DNA from: Dimorphilus gyrociliatus
Lineage: Eukaryota > Annelida > Polychaeta > Dinophilidae
NCBI GenBank assembly: GCA_904063045.1
Contig: CAJFCJ010000031.1
Span: forward strand, 310,001 to 374,000
Length of the DNA stretch: 64,000 bases
Direction: 5' to 3'
Shown here: piece after piece, positions 35,396 to 47,441 of the stretch
Layout of the letters: every line of letters starts with the position of its first letter
How positions within the stretch are numbered: position 1 is the first letter of the stretch
Made by a program: the position numbers and the translations under genes
Notes under the pieces: model-generated
The model's database searches: none
The model's input: only the letters and a program-made list of their open reading frames with translations
Told to the model about the DNA's origin: nothing

Positions 35396-36757
35396 TCGTA
35401 TCAGCTCGGAATTAATAATTATGCAATACTCATTTTTAAGGGAAACGTAAAATGAGTTTACTAGCAATTAGTATTTTTAGTATTGCAATTACAGCAGTTC
35501 TTATAATAATCTGCTTTAAATCAGTATTACTACTATTTTATACAATTAAGTAGACTTATTTTATGGTCCCGTTTTCTCGACAGTTCTGTTCCTTTTAAAC
35601 AGTAATTTAAGTTTTTTTCTGTGCCTTTAAATTGCAAGTTTATTACATTGTCATTCATTATCTCTTAAGAAAAAAAAAGCCCCTCCTGTAAAAGAAAAAT
35701 TATCTTAAATTTCTTTATTTAATTACCTATTTAGCAATACTATACTTTGTTGTAAAAAGTTTCGATTTTTTGTTCACTTTTTTATTTGGTTTTGTTGGTT
35801 CTCCACGGCTTTTTATGATAATAAAGAAGAAAAAAAAAACAAAAACGGAATCGTTCATAGCTATAATCTTGTGGAAAGGCAATACTTTAAAACTATTATT
35901 CATTTCAAAATTGTTACTTTGTGGGCGTTTCACTACGATTACTAAGAAGTATTTTCCACGTTTTGGTTGATAAAATACACATATTTATAAAAAGTTATTA
36001 AAGGATCATCTATTTTTTCTTTTAACTTTCCATTCTGTTTCGATCTAAGTAAATTATTATTTGAAACAGATGATAAGAATACGTTTATATTCTTTAAAAG
36101 ATATTTAAATTTTATATGGCTTTAGAGAGATGGCGCTGTTAAAAAAATAAGGCTGTTACGTTTAGAGTTATTTACTCTTTATAAAAAATCATTTTTAAAG
36201 ATACTAAAAGTATAAACAAAATTATAATTAAGCTATTTTAATTTAATACTGATAATAAATGGGAAATTTTAATGAATTAAGCTATATATGGGATAAAAAA
36301 CACTTGGTCGGGGGGTGAGGTAGCTATTTGGAATAGCCTTTAAGAGAAGGCCGTGGACGGTCGAAAAGGAGCTGCCTCGCCCAGAAAAAGAATTTTAGAC
36401 ACGTGTTTCATACAGGAAACTTGTTTACAGCTCATTCCGAAAACAATTTTAAACTTCTTATAACGTTACGTAGACGTTGGCGAGAAGATTCTAAAGAGTA
36501 TGTTATCTACGTATTGAAATTTCTACCTTTACTTTCAACGATGTTAAATCCTGTTCTGACCGCGCCCTTTTTTAAATTTCTGTGATCAAGTTAAAGGTCG
36601 TTAGAAATTGATTTCCTTATCATAACATTTTCTAAATAAAACTATATGATAAGGAACGTAGTAGGCTGAGATAATGTTAAGACGAGAAATAGCAGTAGCA
36701 ATAAATGAACTTGTTTAACCAGTTGCTAACTATTTCAGATTAGGCTGTTCGAATGAT
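35396..36757. other. 1.36-kb spacer upstream of EPS8
   Basis: Mostly AT-rich. It contains AGATGGCGCTGT at 36128-36139, a GC-rich structured element at 36313-36382 (listed separately), and an acceptor (actatttcag, about 36738) suggesting that EPS8 has an upstream non-coding exon within this region. No protein-coding gene is seen. Confidence 0.45.
36313..36382 (+). ncRNA. Candidate structured RNA element
   Basis: GGGTGAGGTAGCT (36313-36325) pairs with AGCTGCCTCGCCC (36370-36382) over 13 positions, two of them G-U. Inside, GCCTT/AAGGC (36336-36340/36347-36351) forms a small hairpin. A run of TTTT follows at 36393. The 5' part reads like a tRNA acceptor stem, U8-A9 and D-arm with a GG loop (and an A-box-like TAGCTATTTGG), but no good anticodon or T-arm can be drawn. 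The 5' arm also contains TGAGGTAG, the let-7-type seed. It could be a decayed tRNA, a small Pol III RNA, a hairpin precursor, or chance. The GC content stands out from its surroundings. Confidence 0.3.
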
Positions 36758-39700
36758 ATGCCAGGAGTCATGAATAATCCAGACTATCCACAGTAAGTAC
36801 AATTTGTTTACGCCCATCTATGAGCAAAAAGACGTTTTTTAGTTTGTTTGTTGTTGAAACCTTTGATGGTTCTCAACATTGAATGAAACCGCTTGTAAAA
36901 GCTGTTGTTCATGATAACGAGAGAAATTTTAGTTCCTGGTAAGATAAGAGAAAAAACCTTTTTTATCATAAAATCTGTAAATGATACAACTCCTTCTCTC
37001 CAAAAATCTAACACTGTTAGTTAGATATTAGAGTCAGTCTGTATAGTAAAATTAAATTCCTTATCAATGTCTTTTGACTAGATTTGATAATAAAATATTC
37101 ACGGTATCTGCAGGGATCCAGATCCATATTTTGCTTATCACGACGATTATAAGAGTTCAAGGGATAGAAGGTTCGATAGAGATCAAGAAGACCACTATTA
37201 CAATGAGAGGCCAAGAAGAAACAATGATTACTCCGAACAATCAAGAGAGAACAGCGGTCGCCGAAGAAATGATAGACGAACGTATGATAACGATTATCAA
37301 TCAATGCATGACGAAAGAGAAGATTTATATTCCAAAGTGAGACGTCCTCACAGAGATCGCGATGGACAGAATATAGGTGCTCACAACGTCGTTGAATCAT
37401 ACAACAACAGCGAAAGAGGTTAATTTTTTTATTTTATTTTTTTAAAGTATAGGAAAAACAAAAATTATTATTCCTCGCACGTTTGTTGATTCAATATATT
37501 TGAATGTAAAGTACGAAATATTTTCTTGATTAGTAAAATTGATAAAGCAATTCTTTTGAGCAAAGATATTTATGAAGTTATCAATCATAAAATTTGTTTT
37601 ATCTATCCTCTTCTGGTTATTTATTTTAAAATATCAGTATTTTGTTTCAAATTTTTATGTTTTAATGTGCAATAAAAGTATTAGTCTCTTATTTTTTAAG
37701 GTATCATTTAACTACGAACAGGTCAAAGAAGAAGAAACGACAATATGAATAGAGAAGAAGGACAAATTATTGATCTTGATCATTTAGTCACCATGTCAAT
37801 GGATCGAGGTATTTTCCATACAGCTAACTCATTTATCTTACTCATATTTCAAATGATTTTTTATATTATGTTTAGTGAGAGACATTAAAGAAGGAATTGA
37901 ATATCTTAGAGGAATTAGACAATGGTTGAATAAATTACACTGTTCTATAGAGGTAGCTAGGGGAAAGCTGTTTTGCTACGAGGCTGGAACTAAAAAAGAA
38001 TTAGAAGTTTACCCTCTCGACTCAATCAGTCACGTAACTCCCGTAGAATCGATAGATAACATTTACAACAACGTTATTTTATTTGTAATTAACGGTGAAG
38101 TCACAAGGGAGTTGGCAGCCTTTCAATGTGTGGATAGGTCAGCTCACGAAGTAGCTGACATGATCGAAAGAGCTAAGATGATAAAAAGAGATCGTCCTAT
38201 ATCTCCTCAACCTTCTGAACGATATACGGATGAGGACAAAAAAATTGTTATGAATCGAGTAAAAATGATTGAACAAGCCCAAACATCTCTACAGGAAGCA
38301 GGCCCTTACGTTGCTGGTCAAACAAAAGAAAAATTTCGAAAGTCTATGAGAAGGAGTAACGAGCGTCACGATAGTAATGCGTCTTTGCTTGATGAAAAAA
38401 CAGAAAGGGATTCGCAAATGTTAAATCGATGTTTCGACGATATTGAACGCTTTATTTATAAGCTGCAGCAGGCTGCTGAGTATCATAGACGCCTTAAGGC
38501 GGCTGGAAGAAGAAATAGAAGGGACGACGGAATTCTAACTGAGCGTTCTCGTCCACCTCCTTCTAAGGAATTCATCGAAGTTTTTCAGAAATTTAAACTT
38601 TCGTTCATTTTATTAGCCAAGCTTAGGGATGATATTTTCCGGCCTACTGCACCAGAACTTATTGCCCATCTGTTCACTCCTTTAAATATAATAGTCTCGG
38701 CATCAAGAGATCCTGAGACAAACCAACCAGAGATCGCCTCGAAAGTTGTTAGCCCCTTACTAACTAGACAAGCTAAGGAATTACTTGAAGAAAGCCTTAC
38801 TGAACGAGAAAGGTTTCTCTGGGAATCTCTAGGCCCTTCTTGGACCCAAACAAGAGAAGAATGGACGGGATATGTCCCACCGTACTATCCCAATTTTGAG
38901 GGATTAAGTTCAAGGCAAGATGTCACATCAGAAGCAGAGTTTGATCATGTTTGTTTTCTTTCAAAACTAATTGTTTAACATAATAAGAATTTCCTACTAT
39001 TTTCATTAGCCAAGGCAGCCGCGTGGTCGACGACACGAAGATAGTAGCAGATATGAAAGAGAGAGGCCAAGACAAGAGAGCAATGGTCAAAAACGAGTTC
39101 CCGACACATGGAATTCTGAAGGTCTTGGATACGGAGATGACGTTAGTAATTTTAGTCATTTAATTTACTCTAAATTATATCTATTCTATCTGAATTTAAT
39201 AATTGTAGGAACCAGTTCAACCAGAAGTTGTACGTAGAGAACAAGCAAGGCATTCGGCAGAAAAACCAAAAGATTACGATTCCAATCCTAGAAACAGTCG
39301 CGAGACTAACAAATCATCAAACAAAGCTCAAAAAGCAGTTACCGAAAAGTTACCTAGTAATCCAGAGGAAAGAAATTTAGAATTTTATCGCAGACTCTTA
39401 AACGAAAATGCAGAGTAAGTATTCCTGTACATTTATTAGGCTATAATTATGCTCTTTGATTACGAACTTGTTTTGTTATAGTATCGCCAAGGCAACAGCC
39501 TCCAGAGAAGGAAGCAATAATAAAGAATTAGATGTATATAGCGGAGAGTATCTAAAAGTAATAATTTCAAAAAAACATACATACAATACTTATATTTAAT
39601 AATTTTAAATGTTTTTTTTTCTATATTAATTTTAAGGTTCTAGACCACTCAAGAAATTGGTGGAAACTGATGAATGCAGATGGAAATAAGGGCTTTGCTC

Positions 39701-39875
39701 CTTTTAATATATTGTCACCAATTAATGGAGATTTACAGCCTCCAGCGGTACGTAACTAGCACAATTAGAATATTGTGTTATCAAACCAAAAAACATGTGT
39801 AAAACGACTGGTTCATTCAAGTTTTTATATTTTAGATATAATAACTCATTTCAATTCTAGTATATACAGTACACA

Positions 39876-39915
<40 letters not shown>

Positions 39916-42235
39916 TATATATATATATAAATTATATTCGGGGTTAAACAGGAAGAGAGGCTTATAAGACCAAACATATAATATATAGAATACCTTTTTA
40001 TATATATTTATATATATACAGTATATATATACATGTATGTATTAAAGAATTTTTACGTCTATTTATATTTATTAAATCTATGCCAATCGACAAGTTCCAA
40101 GAAATGTGATAGTTTGCGTGATTTTTTTTTAAATTTGTGATACATATCGTGGATTCTTTTTATGTATTTTGACAATGAAATTAATCCCATAGATGAAAGC
40201 AGCGATTTATAATAATTTTTTTAGTTATATATCTAATTTTTAATTGATTTCTTCTTCTCTTTCTGTTGAGTGAGTGTACAATGGTGTATATTTTTTCAAA
40301 CATAAGCAGCCCACAAGTCATAGACGATCTGTTTCGTCTGAATCAAGTGTTAGTAACATTCCGAAAGCACCACCTCCTCCTCCTGAATCATGGAAATATG
40401 AGCGTCCAAACGGTTCTCGTAGCTCAATTCCAGGTGAATTGTCTGTTGATATTTTGATTTGAGATATCTTAGCTGCTTCAATTGATTTTCTTTTCCTTAT
40501 ATACGACACAAAGCAAAAAAATCAATGTTTTTTAAAACAATAATGCATATGTTTTTACACACAAATTTTAATATTTAGTGTAATTATGTACCATTATTAA
40601 CATATCATAAGATAATTTTTATACTCTTTTACAAGAAAACAGTAGCTAGGTTAAAAATATTTAAAATGTATATACCTTATTTTTTCTAAACTTCAAAACG
40701 ATACACAAATCGTAATGGATAAAAGTTGTTAATCCCCTAGCCTCGATTCCTATATATGTTTTTTTTAATCCTTTATTGCATGCCATTTTATTTTAATCGT
40801 TTAAGTTTTACAAACAAAAATGGCTGCTTATAAAGTTTAGTAAAAATTTATTTTTTGTTATACTTTTTTTTTCCCAATTTTGTCTTGTATTTGTTTCTAA
40901 CATTCCAATTCCATCTTCCTGAATCTGTGCTACTTTGTTTTCTTTTTATTAATATTAATTTTACAAAAAGTCTACGAACGTGATTTCTGTTAATTATTCG
41001 AGAGACTTGGAAAAAAAAACTATTTAAGAAAAGAAAAAAAAATAGCAAAAAATAGTAAAACAATGACTTTTTCTTGTATTTATATCGAATACATTATTTG
41101 GAAAAGAAATATAATAGTTGTGTTTTTTTTTTATATGATTTTTATTATTATTATCATTATTTTTGATTCCTTCAACATTTTTGCTTCCACCCCAACCGCT
41201 TTTTCTGTACATATAGTATACACATACGCACAGATACTTAAATACATATATATATATATGTATGTATATATATTCACGTACATAGTTATACCTATAGACA
41301 TATTATAATTGAGAAGCATCTCAATGTTTTTTTTTTTTTTCGCACTTTTCAACTGCTCGTCATCTTGATTTTTTTTTAATTTATCCTTTTAAATACATTA
41401 ATTTAACTACAACAAAAAAGGACCATGAAGGAATAACATAAAAAAAAGAATCTATTTTGTCCTTGTTGTAAATTATAGAAAACAATAATTAAAATCCAGT
41501 TTTTTGGATTCATTTTCCGATTGCTTACTGAACAGAAAATGATTCCAACGAAGTACAACAACAGAAGAAGAAAACTAGTAATTATGAGCGAGATGTGAAA
41601 TATTCTAGTGAGTTTGAAGATTGCTGAAAAGAATCTTCCTTTTCTTATAAATTTTATTGGTATCTATTGTAAATATTTCCCATTTCGATTCAAAGAGCAA
41701 GCGAGTCAGCAAGATACGCTTAACTTAGAATTGAAGAATAGGTTAACGATGGGAAAGACAGAAAGGGATCAGTTTAGATCGAAACAGAGAGTGTCCGTAA
41801 CGATCATCTCCGATAAAAGCTCGGCGGACGAAGTCAGAGAATGGTTAAGAAATAAACGTTTTGATAATGAGTATGTTAATCTCATTTTGAATAAAAATAG
41901 CATAGCAAACAGCTAATAAATATGTATTTCTCCAGAGTAATTGAAGCTTTACAAGGAAGGTCTGGTAGAGAATTGTTTGATCTAAGCAAAAGGCAAATTG
42001 AGCAAATATGCGGATATGATGAAGCTGATAGGTTGGAGACTCAATTAAATGTTCAAAAAGGAAAGTGTGGTGTAGGTATTTTATTAAAGATGGTAATTTT
42101 TCTAAATAGCTTTACGTAATATAGTACAAATCTAAGGAATCTGCCGAATTGCAAAGAATTCTTAGATCACGAAAATCAATATTAGAAGGTTCGTCATTTG
42201 CTAAAAGTTTTCCTCGTCGTATATCTAACCTATAA
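36758..42235 (+). CDS. EPS8: EPS8, actin capping/bundling and signalling adaptor
   Basis: Multi-exon gene. EPS8 caps and bundles actin at the tips of microvilli, filopodia and stereocilia and couples receptors to Rac. The start MPGVMNNPDYPQDPD is at 36758; an Arg/Asp/Tyr-rich linker follows. The PTB domain is in DLDHLVTMSMDR plus the long exon from 37875 (VRDIKEGIEYLRGIRQWLNK, VYPLDSISHVTPVESID, ELAAFQCVDRSAHEVADMI). The same exon holds the EPS8 central region (MLNRCFDDIERFIYKLQQAA, FQKFKLSFILLAKLRDDI, AHLFTPLNIIV). The SH3 domain (39490-39750) has ELDVYSGEYLKVLDHSRNWW and GNKGFAPFNIL. A Pro-rich exon (APPPPPESWKYERP) follows. The C-terminal SAM/PNT-like effector region holds VSVTIISDKSSADEVREWL and VIEALQGRSGRELFDLSK. 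The last exon ends SAELQRILRSRKS...FPRRISNL-stop at 42233-42235. The SH3-to-Pro-rich intron holds a large TA repeat. Confidence 0.93.
39861..39930. repeat. (TA)n tract interrupted by ACAGTA/ACTGTA, EPS8 intron
   Basis: TATATACAGTACACACTGTA followed by a long TA run and again TACAGTATATATATATATA. Near-palindromic. Similar interrupted tracts occur at 40013-40035, 45586-45640 and 52840-52870. Confidence 0.85.
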
Positions 42236-43502
42236 TTCTTTTGCCCGACAGATAATTAATCAACTTTTCATTACTGGTGCCTTGATTTACGGCTGATAAG
42301 GTTTTACGCACTTTTATGCCTTATTAAGCGATGAAACCTAAGAAATGTGATACTATTTGTTGTAGTTTTATTCTTTTTCGCTTCGAAAATATTATGCTAT
42401 TATACAATTGACTGTATTCTCAGAAAATGTGACTATAAGTGCACAATATTTCAAAAATTACACTGCAGTTAACCTCTTTGGCAAAGAATAATATGTGATC
42501 AAAATAGTTACATATAGTCGTTATTTGTTTGTTTTTATTAATGATTCAACATTATCTCTTTTTACACTTAAATAAACTACTCTTCCATGGTTTGGTGCTA
42601 AAGTCTATTGTTTTGAATTTACATAATGTTACTTTTTAAAAGAAGGAATTAATTAATTAATCATAATCGAATTATAGGGGGAATTGGTTTCCATACTAAA
42701 ATAAAAATATTCCAATACCTTCCGGTCTCCCTCATTTCCACCTATCCCCTTTTTTCACTCAATTCTTGCAACAGATGCTACTTTTTATCGACTATTATGA
42801 CTAGAGAAAGCAGCAATCTCAAAGACTTGCTATGATTGTAGATAATGACAAAGATCCTTTCTGGATTACTTTAATAAATACTATTAATGATCAAGTATGT
42901 AAAACAATATTTGTATTAGAATAATTTTCGCAATAGTTTGTTCTCTTCTTTTAAATGTAGAAAATAAACAAAACCGAAATAATTTATTGATTTTTCTTCT
43001 CATTGCGGTAACTTGGCGTTAATTTTCTAAAGAGATTTACTGAATATCAAAATATGTTTTTTTAAAAAGTTATGTAAATATCTATCCGAAAAGTTTTTGT
43101 TGTATAAAACCTCTTTCAAAAGAAAATTTCCATTTGTTCAACGTTTAGAGTCATGCGTTAAAATGTGAAATATGTGACGGTTTAGTATGTTTTTATGCAT
43201 TCTTTTTAAGATAAAGCACGATCTATGTAGTTCTAGTTTATGCTATTTGCTTATTTAGTCCCGCTTTCGAACTAAGATAATACTTTTAAGTATATGAACG
43301 AAAATGGTAAAACTGTAGAAAGACTGACAAAAAACAAGAGAGAAAGAGTGATAAGTAATAATACTACAATATATAAGGTGAGAATATGATATAGAATGCA
43401 ATATAGCGAATAGTAAATACGAACGATTTGAATTCTTTTTAAAGAGTAGTTAAAAGTTAAAACAGAGTCTTAAAATTAAAAACAGGTTACTTTCTTTTAA
43501 AA
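42236..43502. other. 1.27-kb spacer between EPS8 and USH1C
   Basis: AT-rich. The segment 42800-42929 is open in a frame giving LAMIVDNDKDPFWITLIN and could be an orphan or alternative 3' exon, but I could not splice it in phase to EPS8. The USH1C promoter should lie at 43260-43500. Confidence 0.4.
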
Positions 43503-46500
43503 ATGGCGCTTCACGATAACGAATTTGTCAATTCCTTACACCAACAGGTTTGAAACAATGTAACTCTGAATATTTAAGTAACTTTCTATCAATAAATAAA
43601 TATTAATCATAAGATAATTTTGACTGTTTCTAGGTTAAAGATATTATTCCTGATCCCATTGAAAGAGATGAGCTATACAATTATTTGAATATATATAAAA
43701 GGTATTACTTGCAAAGATATACTAAATAGTAAATATTGTATATAAAATTTGTTAAAATAACCAATGCAGCACGGAGAATATTCAACAGTTGATAATCAAT
43801 TTGTGTAAAGTAGTAAATTGTCCGGAAAAGCTAGATGTTTTTAACTTGATAAGGTAAATTTAATTGACAAATATACCACTAAGCTTGAGAATAATATACT
43901 TCTTTTCTTCATTTGTTTTCATTCATTATCCATATTAGTATCTGTTGCTTCTTTTCTATTTAGGCCGTACGTTCTACCGCAGGATCAATATGTATACGAT
44001 CTACAAGCGCCAATCCCCAAATCGGGATATAGAAATATCATTTTAAAGCGTATAAATAGCTCGGATAGTTTGGGATTTACTTTCCGCGGAGGGTTTCAAA
44101 ATAGCGTAGGCGTTTATGTATCATCAGTTGCAAAAAATTCCCAAGCCGAAGAAAAAGGTTTAAAAGCCGGTGACGAAATTATAAGCATGAATGGATTTAC
44201 AATTAAACAAGCTGTTTATTCCGAGATAATGAAGTTGGCTACTTCCTATAAAGAAATCTGCTTAAAAATTAAACGTAAGTTTTCATGTTTACGGGTAACA
44301 ATTATTATATATCAAAAGAGGAAGTGAAAAGAAAAGCTCTTATTTTTTGTTTAGATATCGGTATGCTGCCAGTTAAAAGGTATATTTATTGAAGGATTTA
44401 TAATTCTTTTTTGACGTAATTCAATATGAAATTAATAGACATGCGCAAAATCCGATACGGTGGGAGTATGTTGCTAGGCAGGAAAAAAGTTTAGTAAGTT
44501 TTTAGCCTGATTGAAATTTTTCCAATACAGTTTTTGTTTTGTTTGTTGTTTTAGTCGAGAAATAATGCGTCAACAGAGGAAATATGTCTATTTCTTTATA
44601 TTCCTTTGGATTCATCTATCGGTTGTAGGTAATTATAGAAATGGCTGATAGTTAATTGAAGGTCTTAATAGGTCGTGAACTAACTCATGTTTCTAAATAG
44701 CATTGCTAGCGACAGGGAGGGGGAAGGAAATGTAACTGTTCAAGGAATTAAGGAAGGCTCAGTTGCCGATAAGGTTGGATTAAAGAAGGGCGATACGATA
44801 CTAAACGTAAATGGGACAGATTTTGAAGGCATATCTCACTCTGAGGCAATTGTTGCTATGAAAGGCAGCAGACATCTGAAGATGACTATTTGTAGATCGT
44901 TAGAATCAACAACTACAGGCCAATTAGTTAGTTACGAAATTGTTTACCGAATACTTAATTCTATTGATATTACATTTTTATCCTAAAAGGAAAGAAGTAA
45001 TGAAATACTATCAATGGAACACAAAACTAGCGGAAAAAATTCATCAGATGGCGCTGTGGAGACAATAAACAGTTTTGAAAAAGAGATCGTCACACAAAAA
45101 CCTCAATATACTGGAGTAAAATTCGTGACTTTAAAAATCCTTTATAAACCTTTCTTTAAATCCAGAATAAACTTTATCTCATTTTAGAATGCAAATCCAC
45201 AAGAATTACACGACTTGGAAAGAGAGGATATTACTGAAAAGAGGGAACAGCTTTCTAATGTATGTTTATTCTATCTTGTCATTAGTTTTATTACATTTTT
45301 TATGGCTGTTTTAATTGTCAGGAGACTCAATTGCCTAGAAAAAAACCTGATAGAATAGTTATACCGACTGAAAATTCAAATTATGAATTGTTGCCTACTT
45401 CTCCAGTAAGTAAAAATTCTTCAGTATAATTTTTTTAATATATATATATAATCAGTTTCTTTTAATAATATTCGTCTTCGTAAGGTTGCCAAATCGTATA
45501 TGAGCAATGAGAGAGCTCCGAGTTTTAAAATACAAAAACCAGTTTTACTCAGCCCAATTGGAAATCGTCATAGGTTTGTCTTCTTTTTTATACTGTATAT
45601 ACAGCATATATATATATATATATATATATATACTGTGTATATTTAATATACTATATAAATTTATATATAATATATGTTAAATCGAAATTACATCTCATCC
45701 ATACTTTATTCAATTCTATTCTTCATATGCATTGAAGATTTGAGTTGGTTACTATTATTGAGTTCAGTCTGCAAAGGCAACGAGAGGATTTAGGGTTGTT
45801 CTGTCTAAAAAGTATATAATCTGTATTCTTTGAAAATTGTAATTTCAACGAAATACGTATATATATATATAAATTTATATCTATATACAGTATATTAGTG
45901 TCTTAAATCTGTATACAAATTTCATACTATAAATAGCAGTATATAAATATATATTCCATGTATAAATTAACAGCGTAATTAAAGAAGAGGCTAGATTCGA
46001 TTTATCTTTATTAACAGATCAACTTTTCCAACCAACACGATTGGTAAGCTTCTCTTTTTTTATTGATTGTTATATACATCGTTTTATTGATAATTTCTTT
46101 TCGTTAGTTTACTAATGAGGAAATATCAGGTCGTCACGTGATACTCTGTAGCGTTCCAATAACGGGCAGTTTAGGTATGACACTAGAAGATCGACTAGGG
46201 CACGTAATCGTATCGAATATTGTTAATGGAGGAGTAGTTGACAAATTGAAAAAAATTGATATTGGAGATGAGCTTTTAGGATTCGACGATTACAACGTTT
46301 TGAAAATGGAATTTGAAAAAGTTGAAAACTTATTGGCAAACGCTTGCACCGCAAACTCTAAAGTTGGTTATTTCATATTTTTTTCATTATAACGTATAAT
46401 TGATTATTTAACGTTTGATGTATCAATTACAGGAATATCTAAGATTAATTATAGCCAAAACCCCATCATCAAATCAATACTATGCAGTTGAAATGTGAGT

Positions 46501-46956
46501 AAGAGAAAATGTTTATATTGGGGAAAATAAGTCAATTTTTTCCCCCTAATTATTCATCAAGTAGCGCGTACTTGATACTAATTTGTATTTACTTTATGCA
46601 AAAAAACAGTTTAAATTCAAATAAGCACGATAATGCGAGTAAGTAAACACAAAACTAAATGGTGAACAGTAGAAAATTTATAGTAGCAGTTATATTGTAA
46701 AGTTTATTAGTATAGTACAGTAAAAAATTATTTAATAAATTTTTGGCTTATGGTTATTTTTTTATGTTTATTTAAAACTTTCAATATTTCTTATCTATTT
46801 TTTTTTTAAATTAATAGTAAATAGTACATTAGTTCCTTATTGTTTTCTTTTTCTTGAAACACAGTACCCGTCTCTAACATAGATGATTATTGCAAAACAA
46901 TGGAGAATTATAAGAATGAAAGTACAGATTCGGATATTCCAATAACTATAATATGA
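43503..46956 (+). CDS. USH1C: Harmonin, PDZ scaffold
   Basis: Multi-exon gene starting MALHDNEFVNSLHQQVKDII. Harmonin is the scaffold that ties protocadherins, myosin VII and ANKS4B/Sans at microvillus and stereocilium tips. The N-terminal harmonin-homology domain spans about 43503-44000 (RDELYNYLNIYKSTENIQ, IRPYVLPQDQYVYDLQAP). PDZ1 has SSDSLGFTFRGGFQNSVGVY and GLKAGDEIISMNG. A 25-nt microexon (44355-44379) encodes IGMLPVK and links PDZ1 to HAQNPIRWEYVARQEK, as in vertebrate harmonin. PDZ2 has EEICLFLYIPLDSSIG and GLKKGDTILNVNG. PDZ3 starts GRHVILCSVPITGSLGMTLE. The vertebrate coiled-coil between PDZ2 and PDZ3 is short here. The end SDIPITII-stop keeps a class I PDZ ligand (T-x-I), the position also used by human harmonin (LTFF). 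It lies 1.27 kb downstream of EPS8 on the same strand. Confidence 0.9.
45586..45660. repeat. (TA)n tract bounded by ACTGTA/ACAGCA and ACTGTG, USH1C intron
   Basis: TACTGTATATACAGCATA, then about 13 TA units, then TACTGTGTATATTTAA. Simple repeat with CAGT/ACTG interruptions. Confidence 0.8.
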
Positions 46957-47441
46957 AAATGTACCTATATTTGATAAGGGAAAAAATTGTCGATAATTTA
47001 GTTACTTTTTTAAGCAGTAGATGGAGTTATTTTGTCTCTTTTGCACTAGTTTCCATAACAAAATACAAATTTAAGCCTATAAAAACCAATAAGTAACATT
47101 TGTTACAGTTGCTTCGTATAATTTTGCAGTTGTCTGCTAGGACTTTCTTCCTTTTATTTTTCTTGTTTATCAACAAACGACGTTTGTTTACGAGTCCTTT
47201 TTCATCCGTAACGGTTGTGCTATTATTGATTTTCTATAAGCCATTGATAAAGCACGCTTATCAATAATACTGTCTCTACTATGGAGAGATGAAGTAGTTT
47301 ATAACTTGCTTTTCATTCTTATCGGTATTATCGGTGGCGTTAAATTTATATTGATACTGGAGGTTTGAGGTATTCTTTTTATTTAATTATGAAATAAGTC
47401 GGTGGAAAAGATAGTGGAAAACATAAAGAAGATCGAAAAAA
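46957..47441. promoter_or_regulatory. Spacer and probable promoter of the UNC93-like gene
   Basis: About 485 bp, AT-rich. It holds the USH1C 3' UTR and the 5' region of the following gene. An in-frame non-ATG extension is open upstream of 47442, but the ATG there is the natural start. No other gene is seen. Confidence 0.4.

Noticed and set aside
36313-36382. Functional tRNA gene
   Set aside because: Acceptor, U8-A9 and D-arm can be drawn, but there is no proper anticodon stem or T-loop, so it is reported only as a candidate structured element.
42800-42929. Possible alternative last exon of EPS8 (…LAMIVDNDKDPFWITLIN…)
   Set aside because: Protein-like, but no donor/acceptor combination joins it in phase to the preceding EPS8 exon. 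Left as a note in the spacer.
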